DNA from: Candidatus Egerieousia equi
Lineage (GTDB): Bacteria > Bacteroidota > Bacteroidia > Bacteroidales > UBA932
Assembly (NCBI GenBank): GCA_018065035.1
Contig: JAGHUC010000118.1
Location: forward strand, 1-40,125
Length of the DNA stretch: 40,125 nt
Reading direction: 5' to 3'
The translations under genes were made by a program, and so were the position numbers. Positions 26,828 through 34,322 of the stretch are shown one piece after another. The notes below the pieces were generated by a model. It worked only from the letters and a program-made list of their open reading frames with translations, did not search any database and had not been told where the DNA came from. Position 1 is the first letter of the stretch. The number at the start of each line of letters is the position of its first letter.

Positions 26828-27370
26828 TTATTTTCTTATCCACCTCTCGAACCGGAATTTCAGGACAGAGGTGGATTTTTTATCAACTTCCTCCATCCAC
26901 TCACCGGCTTCAGCCATTTTCCATTTTTCCACAGCGATGGCCGGGAAGAACTTCTCCGCCTCCGGGCAGTCCTTGCAGACCCTTGTGATATCCAGTTCAT
27001 CAACCATATCGATGCACTGCTGGTATATGCTTGCTCCGCCTGTTATGAAACAGGTATCGGAACCATCGCAGGTGGAGGAAAGTGAAAAGGCCATGGGAAG
27101 GTCTCTGACTGCGAAAAGTTTGCTATTGCCTGCAAGGGGCTGGCTTCCGTACTGCTGCATGAAGGCATCAGGGTTGGATGTAACCACAATGTTGGTGCGT
27201 CCGGGCAGCGCTTTACCTATGGACTCGAAGGTCCTGCGGCCCATGATTACGGGATGCCCCATGGTCACGGCCTTGAAGCGCTTGAGATCGGCGCTCAAAT
27301 GAACAAGCAGATCGTTGCCGGCACCTATGGCATTGTCATTGGCCAATGAAACGATAACAATTTTTTTCAT
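26828..27370 (-). CDS. folA: Dihydrofolate reductase
   Basis: NADPH-dependent reduction of dihydrofolate to tetrahydrofolate (180 aa). Family motifs: AIGAGNDLLVHLSADLKRFK near residues 14-33 with catalytic acid D28, the nucleotide-binding VIMGRRTFESIGKALPGR, and GGASIY before the C-terminal strands. The position of the E. coli Trp22 is Val23 here and the Pro before the acidic residue is Ser; this segment varies within Bacteroidota. The gene starts 23 nt after the fabG stop and is the last of the nine-gene operon. Confidence 0.95.
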   Translation of the reverse strand: MKKIVIVSLANDNAIGAGNDLLVHLSADLKRFKAVTMGHPVIMGRRTFESIGKALPGRTNIVVTSNPDAFMQQYGSQPLAGNSKLFAVRDLPMAFSLSSTCDGSDTCFITGGASIYQQCIDMVDELDITRVCKDCPEAEKFFPAIAVEKWKMAEAGEWMEEVDKKSTSVLKFRFERWIRK

Positions 27371-27393
27371 AACGTAATGTCAGCAATCGGATA

Positions 27394-28143
27394 TTACATT
27401 GACATTCCGCCGCAAACGGAGATGACCTGACCTGATACGAATGATGAAAGGTCACTGCCGAGGAATGTACATACATCGGCTATATCCTCAGGTGTACCGC
27501 CGCGTCTGAGAGGGATCTTTGCAACCCAGGAGTCACGAACCTCCTGGGAAAGTTTCATTGTCATGTCGGAAATGATGAAACCAGGGGCAACTGCATTGGC
27601 TCTTACGCCTCTAGGTCCGAGTTCCTGCGCAATTGATTTTGCAAGAGCAATCATACCGGCCTTTGAAGATGAGTAATTGCACTGGCCGGCATTTCCGTGA
27701 ACTCCTACAACGGAACTCATGTTGATGATAGAGCCACCTCTCTGCCTTATCATTACAGGAGAGATTGCGTGAATGAAGTTGAAAGCGGATTTGAGGTTGA
27801 CATTGATTACGGCATCCCACTGCGCCTCGCTCATCCTGAGCATGAGTCCGTCCTTTGTGATTCCGGCATTGTTAACGAGGATGTCAATTCTGCCGAACTC
27901 GTTCATAACTGCATCAACTGCATCGTGAGCCTGCTGGAAATCGGCTGCGTTTGAAGCAATGGCAATGCATTTGACGCCATAGCTCTCAACGTCCGCCTTT
28001 GTTTTCTGTGCATTCTCGTCAATAACAAGATCGGTAAAGGCAACATTCGCACCTTCGGAAGCGAACTTTATGGCAATGGCCCTGCCGATTCCTTTTGCAG
28101 CACCTGTGATAAGTGCATTTTTTCCTTCAAGAAGTTTATTCAT
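27394..28143 (-). CDS. fabG: FabG, 3-oxoacyl-[ACP] reductase
   Basis: NADPH-dependent short-chain dehydrogenase of fatty-acid elongation (249 aa). Rossmann motif TGAAKGIG (about 14-21), NNAG near 92-95, and the catalytic set S144, Y157, K161 (YSSSK). VAPGFIISDMT follows, as in FabG. ATG 28143 is preferred to longer starts that would run into rimO. It lies 16 nt after rimO. Other SDR roles cannot be excluded by motif alone, but overall similarity to FabG is strong. Confidence 0.9.
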   Translation of the reverse strand: MNKLLEGKNALITGAAKGIGRAIAIKFASEGANVAFTDLVIDENAQKTKADVESYGVKCIAIASNAADFQQAHDAVDAVMNEFGRIDILVNNAGITKDGLMLRMSEAQWDAVINVNLKSAFNFIHAISPVMIRQRGGSIINMSSVVGVHGNAGQCNYSSSKAGMIALAKSIAQELGPRGVRANAVAPGFIISDMTMKLSQEVRDSWVAKIPLRRGGTPEDIADVCTFLGSDLSSFVSGQVISVCGGMSM

Positions 28144-28159
28144 AGTTTCAAGTGTTATT

Positions 28160-29536
28160 TCAATTGGAAAGGACCGGGTCGGCATAAAGATCATACTCGT
28201 CCGAATCCACTATCCTTACATCAACAAATTTACCTATTAAAGACTCAAGATTCAAATTTCCGAACACTTTCCTGCAGGAAGAAAGCGGAATAAGGATTTC
28301 GCCGTCAACTTCAGGACTCTCATACTGTGATCTGGCTACCAGAAAATCGGACTCCATCCTGTCCACCAGAACCTTTTCAATTTTTCCCAGCCTTGCTTCG
28401 TTCGCCTTGGCGGAAATCGAGGACTGAAGCTCCATCAGTCTGTCATACCGTTTCTGTTTGGTTGACTGGCGGACATTGTCCTTGTAATGCTCTGCGGCGT
28501 ATGTGCCCTCCTCCTCGCTGTAAGTGAAAGCACCGAGTCTCTCGAAACGGTTCCTGGCAACGAATTCCAGAAGCGTGTTGAAATCACGGCTTGTCTCACC
28601 CGGGAATCCTACAATGAGAGTTGTTCTCAGAACTATGCCGGGAATGCGCTGGCGCAGACTGTCAATCAGCTTCTGTGTCTGTGCCGAACCTATACCCCTG
28701 TGCATATTCTTCAGGACGCTGTTGGAACCGTGCTGAAGAGGTATGTCAAGGTATTTGCATATCTTGGGATTTACCGCCATCAGTTCTATCACGTCCTCCG
28801 GGAAATCATCAGGATATGAATAGTGAATCCTTATCCATTCTATTCCTTTGACTGCAGAAAGTCTCTCCAGCAGTGGAGCAAGCATACGTTTCCCATAGAG
28901 GTCAAGACCGTAATATGTGGTGTCCTGCGCTATTACAATGAGTTCCTTCACGCCCTTTGCCGCAAGTTCGCGTGCTTCCCGCTCAAGTTCCTCCATAGGA
29001 ACGGAAACGTGCGGTCCGCGGATGAACGGAATCGCACAATATGCGCATCGTCTGTTGCAGCCTTCGCTTATTTTCAGATAAGCGTAATGCTCAGGAGTGG
29101 TCTGATACCTTGACGAACAAAGCTCCGGCCTGTAATCCAGACCAAGATATTCCACCACGTCCTTTATGTTGAAAGCTCCGAAGAAAGCGTCAACCTCAGG
29201 GATTCCTTCCTTCAGTTCGGAAAGATAACGCTGGCTCAGGCATCCGAAAACCAGGACTTTTCCTGCCTTTCCTGTCTTTTTGGCGGCAAGTGCCTTGAAT
29301 ATCATGGATATGGATTCCTCCTTGGCGTCCTGAATGAAACCGCAGGTATTGATGATTATGCAATCAATGAAACGGTCTGCGGAATCCTTTGAAGCTGTTA
29401 TATCGATTGAATAGTCCGAAGGCAGAAGTTCCATTCCATAGGAATCAAACTGGCGCATGAGATGCTCGGAATCCACAAGATTCTTCGAACACCCCATTGT
29501 AATAACCAATATGCGCAGCTTCTTCCTTGCAGTCAT
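28160..29536 (-). CDS. rimO: RimO, ribosomal protein S12 methylthiotransferase
   Basis: Radical-SAM methylthiotransferase that modifies an aspartate of ribosomal protein S12 (458 aa). The N-terminal UPF0004 domain begins with GCSKNLVDSEHLM, which is RimO-specific, and contributes the cysteines of the auxiliary cluster (also NTCGF and GCLSQRY). The radical SAM core has C-x3-C-x2-C in EGCNRRCAYC, then YLDIPLQHGSN and VGFPGET. The C-terminal 65 residues form a TRAM domain. MiaB is excluded by the N-terminal signature. It lies 7 nt after the DUF5606 gene. Confidence 0.96.
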   Translation of the reverse strand: MTARKKLRILVITMGCSKNLVDSEHLMRQFDSYGMELLPSDYSIDITASKDSADRFIDCIIINTCGFIQDAKEESISMIFKALAAKKTGKAGKVLVFGCLSQRYLSELKEGIPEVDAFFGAFNIKDVVEYLGLDYRPELCSSRYQTTPEHYAYLKISEGCNRRCAYCAIPFIRGPHVSVPMEELEREARELAAKGVKELIVIAQDTTYYGLDLYGKRMLAPLLERLSAVKGIEWIRIHYSYPDDFPEDVIELMAVNPKICKYLDIPLQHGSNSVLKNMHRGIGSAQTQKLIDSLRQRIPGIVLRTTLIVGFPGETSRDFNTLLEFVARNRFERLGAFTYSEEEGTYAAEHYKDNVRQSTKQKRYDRLMELQSSISAKANEARLGKIEKVLVDRMESDFLVARSQYESPEVDGEILIPLSSCRKVFGNLNLESLIGKFVDVRIVDSDEYDLYADPVLSN

Positions 29537-29543
29537 ATTCTCC

Positions 29544-29969
29544 CTACTCCTTGTCAGCCTCTTCCATCTCCTCCTCTGTCATGAAGTCCAGGGAAGCAAA
29601 TTCCTTGATGACGTTGTACCATTCAACCACCTTTCTCATATGAGAAACATAGAAACGGTCCCTGTCGTAAGCAGGCAGAGCCTTCTCGAAGAATGCAACG
29701 AGCTCCTTCTGGTCGGCCTTCTTTGCAGGTGCAGGATTCTCGCCGAGAACCTCCTTCATCTTGAGGAAAAGTTCCGCCAGCTTGATTTCACCATCATCGG
29801 TGTATATGGCAATGTCGGCCATTGAGCTCATCTTTGCGCTCAAGCCTGCGCACATTCTCTTCTTTGTTGTCAATGATTCAACTATGGCGCCGTTCTTAGC
29901 CTGCTGTACATAAAGGAACAATCCGCTCTCACCGCTGATTGAAAGAATCTTTCTAAGATCTGTTTTCAT
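29544..29969 (-). CDS. DUF5606-family protein
   Basis: A 141-aa cytoplasmic protein of a conserved Bacteroidota family of unknown function. The recognisable pattern is MKTDLRKILSISGESGLF, AIVESLTTKKRM near 28-39, DIAIYTDDGEIKL near 53-65, then a Lys/Ala-rich linker and a C-terminal helical part with LPAYDRDRFYVSHMRKVVEWYN. The tail is strongly acidic. Its place between a J-domain protein and rimO in a translation/biogenesis operon is the only functional hint. Confidence 0.85.
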   Translation of the reverse strand: MKTDLRKILSISGESGLFLYVQQAKNGAIVESLTTKKRMCAGLSAKMSSMADIAIYTDDGEIKLAELFLKMKEVLGENPAPAKKADQKELVAFFEKALPAYDRDRFYVSHMRKVVEWYNVIKEFASLDFMTEEEMEEADKE

Positions 29970-29986
29970 TTTTCTCTTTGTTATTG

Positions 29987-30733
29987 TTATTGAATTCCAC
30001 GCTCTTTCTTTATCTGGTCGTATGCCTCGTGGATTTTATTGAATTTCTCTTCCGCTGCCTTGCGTACATCCTCACCAAGCGACTCAACCTTGTCGGGATG
30101 ATGTTTCATAGCCATTTTCCTGTAAGCCTTCCTGACTTCATCATCTGTGGCCTCAGGAGTTATTTCAAGCACTTTATATGCATCTTCAATGCTTGTGCCG
30201 AACATTCCCAGAACTGAATCGGCATCCGCATCTGAAATGCCCATGAACTGCGAAATACGTTTGAGCACATCAAGTTCCGCATTGCTTACGACACCGTCCG
30301 CCTTAGCAATTCCGGCCAGATAGTGGAAAAGCTGCAGTCTCTGCGATATGTTGGTGAACTGGCGTATCTGGATGCACACCTCGGACAGTTCGTAATCCTT
30401 CTGCAGCAGTTCCTTCAGCACGTTGAGAGCATTTGCCGCCCCTTCCTCGCCAAAGTTGTCGCGAAGGAACTTCTTCACGTAATCAAGCTCCGAGCGCATC
30501 ACCTTGCCATCGGCCTTCATTACGGCGGCGCTCAGGACCAGAAGGGATATCATGAAGCTGTTCCTCTGCTCAGTGCCGCTGTAGGAATTGAATGAACCAT
30601 CGCCGGTGGAAGAGCCTGACACGAAAACGTGGGTGTTCTCAAGGCCGCTGCCTATGAGGAAAGCTATGATGCCTCCTATCGGGCCGAACATCGCCCAGCC
30701 GAAAGCGCCCATCAACCATTTGCCAAGTCCCAT
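29987..30733 (-). CDS. TerB and J-domain protein (DjlA-like co-chaperone)
   Basis: 248 aa in three parts. Residues 1-30 are a Gly-rich hydrophobic segment that may insert in or peripherally bind the membrane. Residues about 50-165 form a TerB-like helical domain with two acidic turns (KADGKVMRSELDYVK, KADGVVSNAELDVLK). Residues about 180-248 are a J domain with the HPD tripeptide (KHHPDK) needed to stimulate DnaK ATPase. This is the architecture of DjlA-type proteins. No client is evident. It lies 17 nt before the DUF5606 gene and 18 nt after coaE. Confidence 0.85.
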   Translation of the reverse strand: MGLGKWLMGAFGWAMFGPIGGIIAFLIGSGLENTHVFVSGSSTGDGSFNSYSGTEQRNSFMISLLVLSAAVMKADGKVMRSELDYVKKFLRDNFGEEGAANALNVLKELLQKDYELSEVCIQIRQFTNISQRLQLFHYLAGIAKADGVVSNAELDVLKRISQFMGISDADADSVLGMFGTSIEDAYKVLEITPEATDDEVRKAYRKMAMKHHPDKVESLGEDVRKAAEEKFNKIHEAYDQIKKERGIQ

Positions 30734-30751
30734 CTTTCAGTAATTTATAAA

Positions 30752-31420
30752 TTAATCAGTATATCCTTCAATCTTCGTGCCATTCGCAAATTCCAGCATC
30801 TGCTGATGAACCTGCAGCACCTGTGGCAGCAATGCCGTGTTATTATCTGCAAATATAACAAAATCCGAGCAGGATATACGCTGCTCGTCGCTCCATTGTC
30901 TTTCAAGTCTGGCCAGAACCGCCTCACGTGTGGCGGAGTCACGTTTCATCACTCTTTGAATCCTTGTTTCAAGATTGGCCGTGACAGTAAGCGATCTGTC
31001 AACGAAGCGCTTCACGAAAGGCTTCTCGAGCAGAATGGCGGACTCCATGATAACGTAAGGAGACTTGCCTGCAAAAGAATCCTTCCAGCGGACAAAATCA
31101 TCCATGACGGCCGGATGAACCACTTTTTCAACCTCAACGAGCAATTCCGGATTGGAGAAGATCCTGCCGCCCATGACTTTGGGCATGAAAACTCCGTCCT
31201 TGAATATATCCTCTCCCAAAAGCGAACGCAGGGATTTTCCGAGCCGGGAATCATATACATAGAGTGCTTTGGTCCTGCTGTCGGTATCATACACAGGAAC
31301 TCCTATATGAGCGAATATGTCGGAAACGTATGTCTTTCCGCTACCTATTCCACCGGTTATTCCAAGGACAGCAGGCATGCCGCCATTGTTTGCTGAAATA
31401 TGCTGGCTGGTGTGTTCCAT
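30752..31420 (-). CDS. coaE: Dephospho-CoA kinase
   Basis: Last step of CoA synthesis: phosphorylation of dephospho-CoA at the ribose 3'-OH. P-loop GITGGIGSGKT, followed by VYDTDSRTKAL with the conserved acidic pair, the lid region HPAVMDDF, and VIMESAILLEK. At 222 aa it has about 14 extra N-terminal residues; ATG 31378 would give a more typical 208-aa start directly before the first strand. Located between the ybbR-like and djlA-like genes. Confidence 0.93.
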   Translation of the reverse strand: MEHTSQHISANNGGMPAVLGITGGIGSGKTYVSDIFAHIGVPVYDTDSRTKALYVYDSRLGKSLRSLLGEDIFKDGVFMPKVMGGRIFSNPELLVEVEKVVHPAVMDDFVRWKDSFAGKSPYVIMESAILLEKPFVKRFVDRSLTVTANLETRIQRVMKRDSATREAVLARLERQWSDEQRISCSDFVIFADNNTALLPQVLQVHQQMLEFANGTKIEGYTD

Positions 31421-31444
31421 AATACCGGGAATGCTATTATTGCA

Positions 31445-32422
31445 TCAATTGAAATTGCACTGGACGAACTGCGGATCGCATTCAAGGCCGAACACGTGCT
31501 TGTCGTTGCTCCTTACTTCAATCCTGGCGTATGAGCCGTCTATGAGCTTGCGGTAATCCACATAAACATCAAAATCCCTGGCATCCAGAGGCCTGCGCTT
31601 GTTGAAAGGCATCCTGTACTTTACAAGAACCTGATTCGGAGTGAAGAAGACACCGCTTCCGTATGGAAAATGCCTTGGCTCTATATACAGAGGAATCTGC
31701 GCTTCAAAGAATCTTTCCACATCGATGGAATATGACACATCATTGCTTGAATAATCCACTCCCGATGGATTCTGCAGCAGCACGTGTCCGCGTCTTTCAT
31801 GTGAAAGATTGTTCAGAGGCAGAGGATAGGTATGCACTTCATTTATCCTCGCAACCACGGAGGAATCTCCATAAAGTACTACTGAATCAGGGGAAAGTCT
31901 CAGGCCATGTACGGAAGTGTACTGTTCCTTGAAGGAAAGCTTCATGTCTGAAATCACAGGAACCTTTCTGTTGATCTGATGCTGGAATTCCAGATACAGA
32001 GTATCGGAAATCAGACGCTCGAACATGAAATCATTATCCATTGCCTCCTTCACATCGTCCTTGATTGTTCTTGAAAGCGCCATGAACATGTTCGGATTTG
32101 TCTTTGAGTGAAAAAGATGTTTGCCATCAACATAGAAGCGTATCACCTGGTCCTCAGCTGAAGAAAAGAAATATCTTTTAATGAGTTTGAAACCGCTTGC
32201 TCTTACAGCTATTGTCATAGGTTTCACGGAAGCACCTGTATGGGCCCTGTGCATGAGGTTGGAGGAAACCTCGGCCGAATAATCGAAAGAAGTGATGTAA
32301 TCCTTTGAAAGATACAGGATACCCCACATAAAAAAAGCCAAAAGGAGAGAGACAGCCATTGGAATGGCATTGTCCCTCACCTTTTTGAAAATCGAACGTA
32401 TTGTCCTACCTGGTCTGAACAT
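31445..32422 (-). CDS. YbbR/CdaR-like single-pass membrane protein
   Basis: 325 aa with one N-terminal membrane segment (about 20-38) and a long extracytoplasmic part built of YbbR-like beta repeats (around 45-130, 140-230 and 230-310; DSVVLYGDSSVVARINEVHTYPL is typical). In Firmicutes the YbbR/CdaR family regulates diadenylate cyclase; the Bacteroidota relatives are poorly studied, and no cdaA gene is in the window. The start overlaps yajC by 17 nt, so translation is probably coupled. Confidence 0.75.
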   Translation of the reverse strand: MFRPGRTIRSIFKKVRDNAIPMAVSLLLAFFMWGILYLSKDYITSFDYSAEVSSNLMHRAHTGASVKPMTIAVRASGFKLIKRYFFSSAEDQVIRFYVDGKHLFHSKTNPNMFMALSRTIKDDVKEAMDNDFMFERLISDTLYLEFQHQINRKVPVISDMKLSFKEQYTSVHGLRLSPDSVVLYGDSSVVARINEVHTYPLPLNNLSHERRGHVLLQNPSGVDYSSNDVSYSIDVERFFEAQIPLYIEPRHFPYGSGVFFTPNQVLVKYRMPFNKRRPLDARDFDVYVDYRKLIDGSYARIEVRSNDKHVFGLECDPQFVQCNFN

Positions 32423-32714
32423 CAGACATGTCCTTTACAACAGCGCTCTTGTCAACCTTGAGCTTTACATCAGGAGCCACCTTGATGAGAATGGTTGGCT
32501 TTTCTGCATCAACCTCATCAACCTCGCCATAGATACCGCCGATGGTAACTATTTTGTCACCCCTCTTGAGCTCGTTTCTGAATTTGGCAAGTTCCTTCTG
32601 CTTTTTCTGCTGAGGGCGGATCATGAAGAACCACATTACAACAAAAATAAGTACCATCATGATGATGAAACTCATATTGGAACTACCCTGAGCCTGTAAA
32701 AATGTGCAAATCAT
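32406..32714 (-). CDS. yajC: YajC, Sec translocase accessory subunit
   Basis: 102 aa, a single N-terminal membrane helix (about 14-33) followed by the diagnostic MIRPQQKKQKEL and a small beta domain GDKIVTIGGIYGEVDEV. YajC associates with SecDF. Here it is separated from secDF and sits 33 nt after nusB, overlapping the ybbR-like gene by 17 nt. Confidence 0.93.
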   Translation of the reverse strand: MICTFLQAQGSSNMSFIIMMVLIFVVMWFFMIRPQQKKQKELAKFRNELKRGDKIVTIGGIYGEVDEVDAEKPTILIKVAPDVKLKVDKSAVVKDMSDVQTR

Positions 32715-32747
32715 ATTCTTAAAATTTATTCAATTAATATTTTACGT

Positions 32748-33710
32748 TTATTTTTCATCAGCACCAGCCAGGCCTCCAACCAGTCCGCGGCCTGTCTTCA
32801 CTATTGTACCGTCATTCAGGAGTTTCTGAATGATCCTGTCAAGAAGTCCGTTCACAAAGGACTTGCTGTTTGCAGTGCTGTAATACTTGGAGATATCAAC
32901 ATATTCATTGATGGTGACCTTTACAGGTATGGTCTCAAAGGCAACCGCCTCTGAGATACCCATTACAATGAGAGCCATATCGGTGGATACGAGTCTTTCA
33001 GGTTCCCAGTTTGCAATATGTGATGAAACAATTGACATATAGTCATCGTACTTGGCCATTGAATGGCTGAGCAAGGTGAGAGCGAACTCCCTGTCATCCT
33101 CCTTCGCGAACACTTTCACATAAGAAACCTTTCCGCAGCGGGCAATCTCTCCAAGGTTCCTGAGGATGAGGTTCACGGCATATACCATGTCGTCCATCCA
33201 CATCAGGCTCCTGTCCTCAAGAATGTCCTCAAGGTCCTCGTTGTCCTCGAATTCGGATTCATAAATGGCGCGTATCAGCTGCACGTCCTCCTCCAGACTG
33301 TCATTGGAAGAGTTCATGTAGTCAGTGAAATAATCACTTGATACAACGGATGCGTACATTTTCCTGAGGAAGCTGTCCTCGGCATCCCATACAAGTCCCT
33401 TCTTCTGAAGAAGCTTGCAATATCCGGGATCGTTCTCAACGATTGAAATGAATCTGTTGTTCACAAACTTGAGATTTGGATGCGCCTCCTCCTCCGTTGG
33501 ATGGAACTTGCGTAATCCGTTGTCTATCTTTGTCTGTGCAATTTTCTTAAGTTCAACCGGAATTCTCAAAAGGAAGTAGTAAAGGTCTATAGTCTGCTCG
33601 CAGGAATTGAGCAAATCTGCCTTGGCAGCGTCTTCGTTGCGCATATTGGCGGCAATCTTGCTGAAAAGAACTTTAAAAACCTTAACTCTTATCAAACGTC
33701 TGTTCAACAT
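32748..33710 (-). CDS. nusB: NusB-family antitermination factor with long N-terminal extension
   Basis: The N-terminal MLNRRLIRVKVFKVLFS and C-terminal KVTINEYVDISKYYSTANSKSFVNGLLDRI are NusB signatures. NusB pairs with NusE on boxA RNA and supports rRNA antitermination and processing. At 320 aa it is more than twice the roughly 140 aa of E. coli NusB, because a helical, charged insert (about residues 40-185, including an acidic ESEFEDNEDLEDILEDRS run) separates the first helix from the core. Long NusB proteins of this type are common in Bacteroidota. ATG 33710 starts the conserved motif. First gene of the nine-gene operon. Confidence 0.9.
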   Translation of the reverse strand: MLNRRLIRVKVFKVLFSKIAANMRNEDAAKADLLNSCEQTIDLYYFLLRIPVELKKIAQTKIDNGLRKFHPTEEEAHPNLKFVNNRFISIVENDPGYCKLLQKKGLVWDAEDSFLRKMYASVVSSDYFTDYMNSSNDSLEEDVQLIRAIYESEFEDNEDLEDILEDRSLMWMDDMVYAVNLILRNLGEIARCGKVSYVKVFAKEDDREFALTLLSHSMAKYDDYMSIVSSHIANWEPERLVSTDMALIVMGISEAVAFETIPVKVTINEYVDISKYYSTANSKSFVNGLLDRIIQKLLNDGTIVKTGRGLVGGLAGADEK

Positions 33711-33738
33711 AGAAACATACTTTATTCCAAAATATTTG

Positions 33739-33746
33739 CAAAGATA
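33739..33746 (-). promoter_or_regulatory. -7 element for the nusB operon
   Basis: TATCTTTG on the minus strand, 28 nt from the nusB ATG. It is the mirror image of the plus-strand element at 33771-33778, together forming a 9-bp inverted repeat (CAAAGATAG/CTATCTTTG). The -33 region is not consensus. Confidence 0.5.
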
Positions 33747-33770
33747 GGGTTTTACAAGCAAAAAAAATTC

Positions 33771-33778
33771 TATCTTTG
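33771..33778 (+). promoter_or_regulatory. -7 element for the PUR-family gene
   Basis: TATCTTTG, 31 nt before ATG 33810. The upstream -33 site would fall at about 33747-33753, abutting the divergent nusB -7 element, so both promoters compete for the same 40 bp. Confidence 0.5.
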
Positions 33779-33809
33779 TTAAACTTTTAGAAAATTTAAC
33801 AAACTGACT

Positions 33810-34157
33810 ATGTATTTGGAAGATTTAGAAAGCTCAGCTGCGTTTGAGCGAAGCGGTGATGACGTTTATTCAAAGCCGGTAAGGGCAGGCAAAAGGACCT
33901 ACTTCTTTGATGTAAAAGCCACAAAGGGCAATGACTATTACCTTACCATCACAGAAAGCAAAAGAAGAGTTGAAAGGGATGGCAGATTTGTTTATGACAA
34001 GCACAAAATCTTCCTCTACAAGGAGGACTTCGAGAAATTCACGGAATCTCTTGCAGAAGTCATTGATTTCATAAAAGCGAAATGTCCGGTTACAGAAAAC
34101 AACTATTCCGAGACTGAAGGCAACAACTTCACAGACGTTGATTTTGACAAGCTTTAA
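33810..34157 (+). CDS. PUR-family DNA/RNA-binding protein
   Basis: A 115-aa single PUR-repeat protein, related to Pur-alpha and to bacterial PUR proteins that bind single-stranded nucleic acid, such as Borrelia BpuR. Pattern: KPVRAGKRTYFFDVKATKGNDYYLTITESKR (about 22-52) for the beta sheet, then YKEDFEKFTESLAEVIDFIK for the helix. The last 20 residues are acidic and likely flexible. Monocistronic: its own promoter on one side, an intrinsic terminator on the other. Targets are unknown. Confidence 0.85.
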   Translation: MYLEDLESSAAFERSGDDVYSKPVRAGKRTYFFDVKATKGNDYYLTITESKRRVERDGRFVYDKHKIFLYKEDFEKFTESLAEVIDFIKAKCPVTENNYSETEGNNFTDVDFDKL

Positions 34158-34182
34158 TGCCTGGAGGAATGGAAATATTCAC

Positions 34183-34210
34183 AAGGGCGGCCAACACGGT
34201 CGCCTTTTTT
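34183..34210 (+). terminator. Intrinsic terminator after the PUR gene
   Basis: GGCGGCC (34186-34192), loop AACAC, GGTCGCC (34198-34204): 7 pairs with one G-T wobble, followed directly by six T. Flanking A/T pairs extend the stem. Confidence 0.85.
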
Positions 34211-34248
34211 ATTTCACGTAGGACATCAGCGCCTGCTGTGGTATCATT

Positions 34249-34280
34249 TTTGCAAGGAAAGTTACATTTAAGTAATTTTG
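34249..34280 (+). promoter_or_regulatory. Consensus promoter for the glycosyltransferase-like gene
   Basis: TTTG (34249-34252), 20-nt spacer, TAATTTTG (34273-34280), leader about 40 nt. A second -7-like TATTTTTG at 34291-34298 lacks a good -33. The rest of the 165-nt gap 34158-34322 holds only the preceding terminator. Confidence 0.7.
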
Positions 34281-34322
34281 AATTCTGGATTATTTTTGAG
34301 CATATCATAGATTATCAGGCAA

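Noticed and set aside
26897-27310. Loss of DHFR function because the Trp22-equivalent is Val
   Set aside because: The catalytic acid and nucleotide motifs are intact and this position varies in related DHFRs, so the gene is treated as functional.
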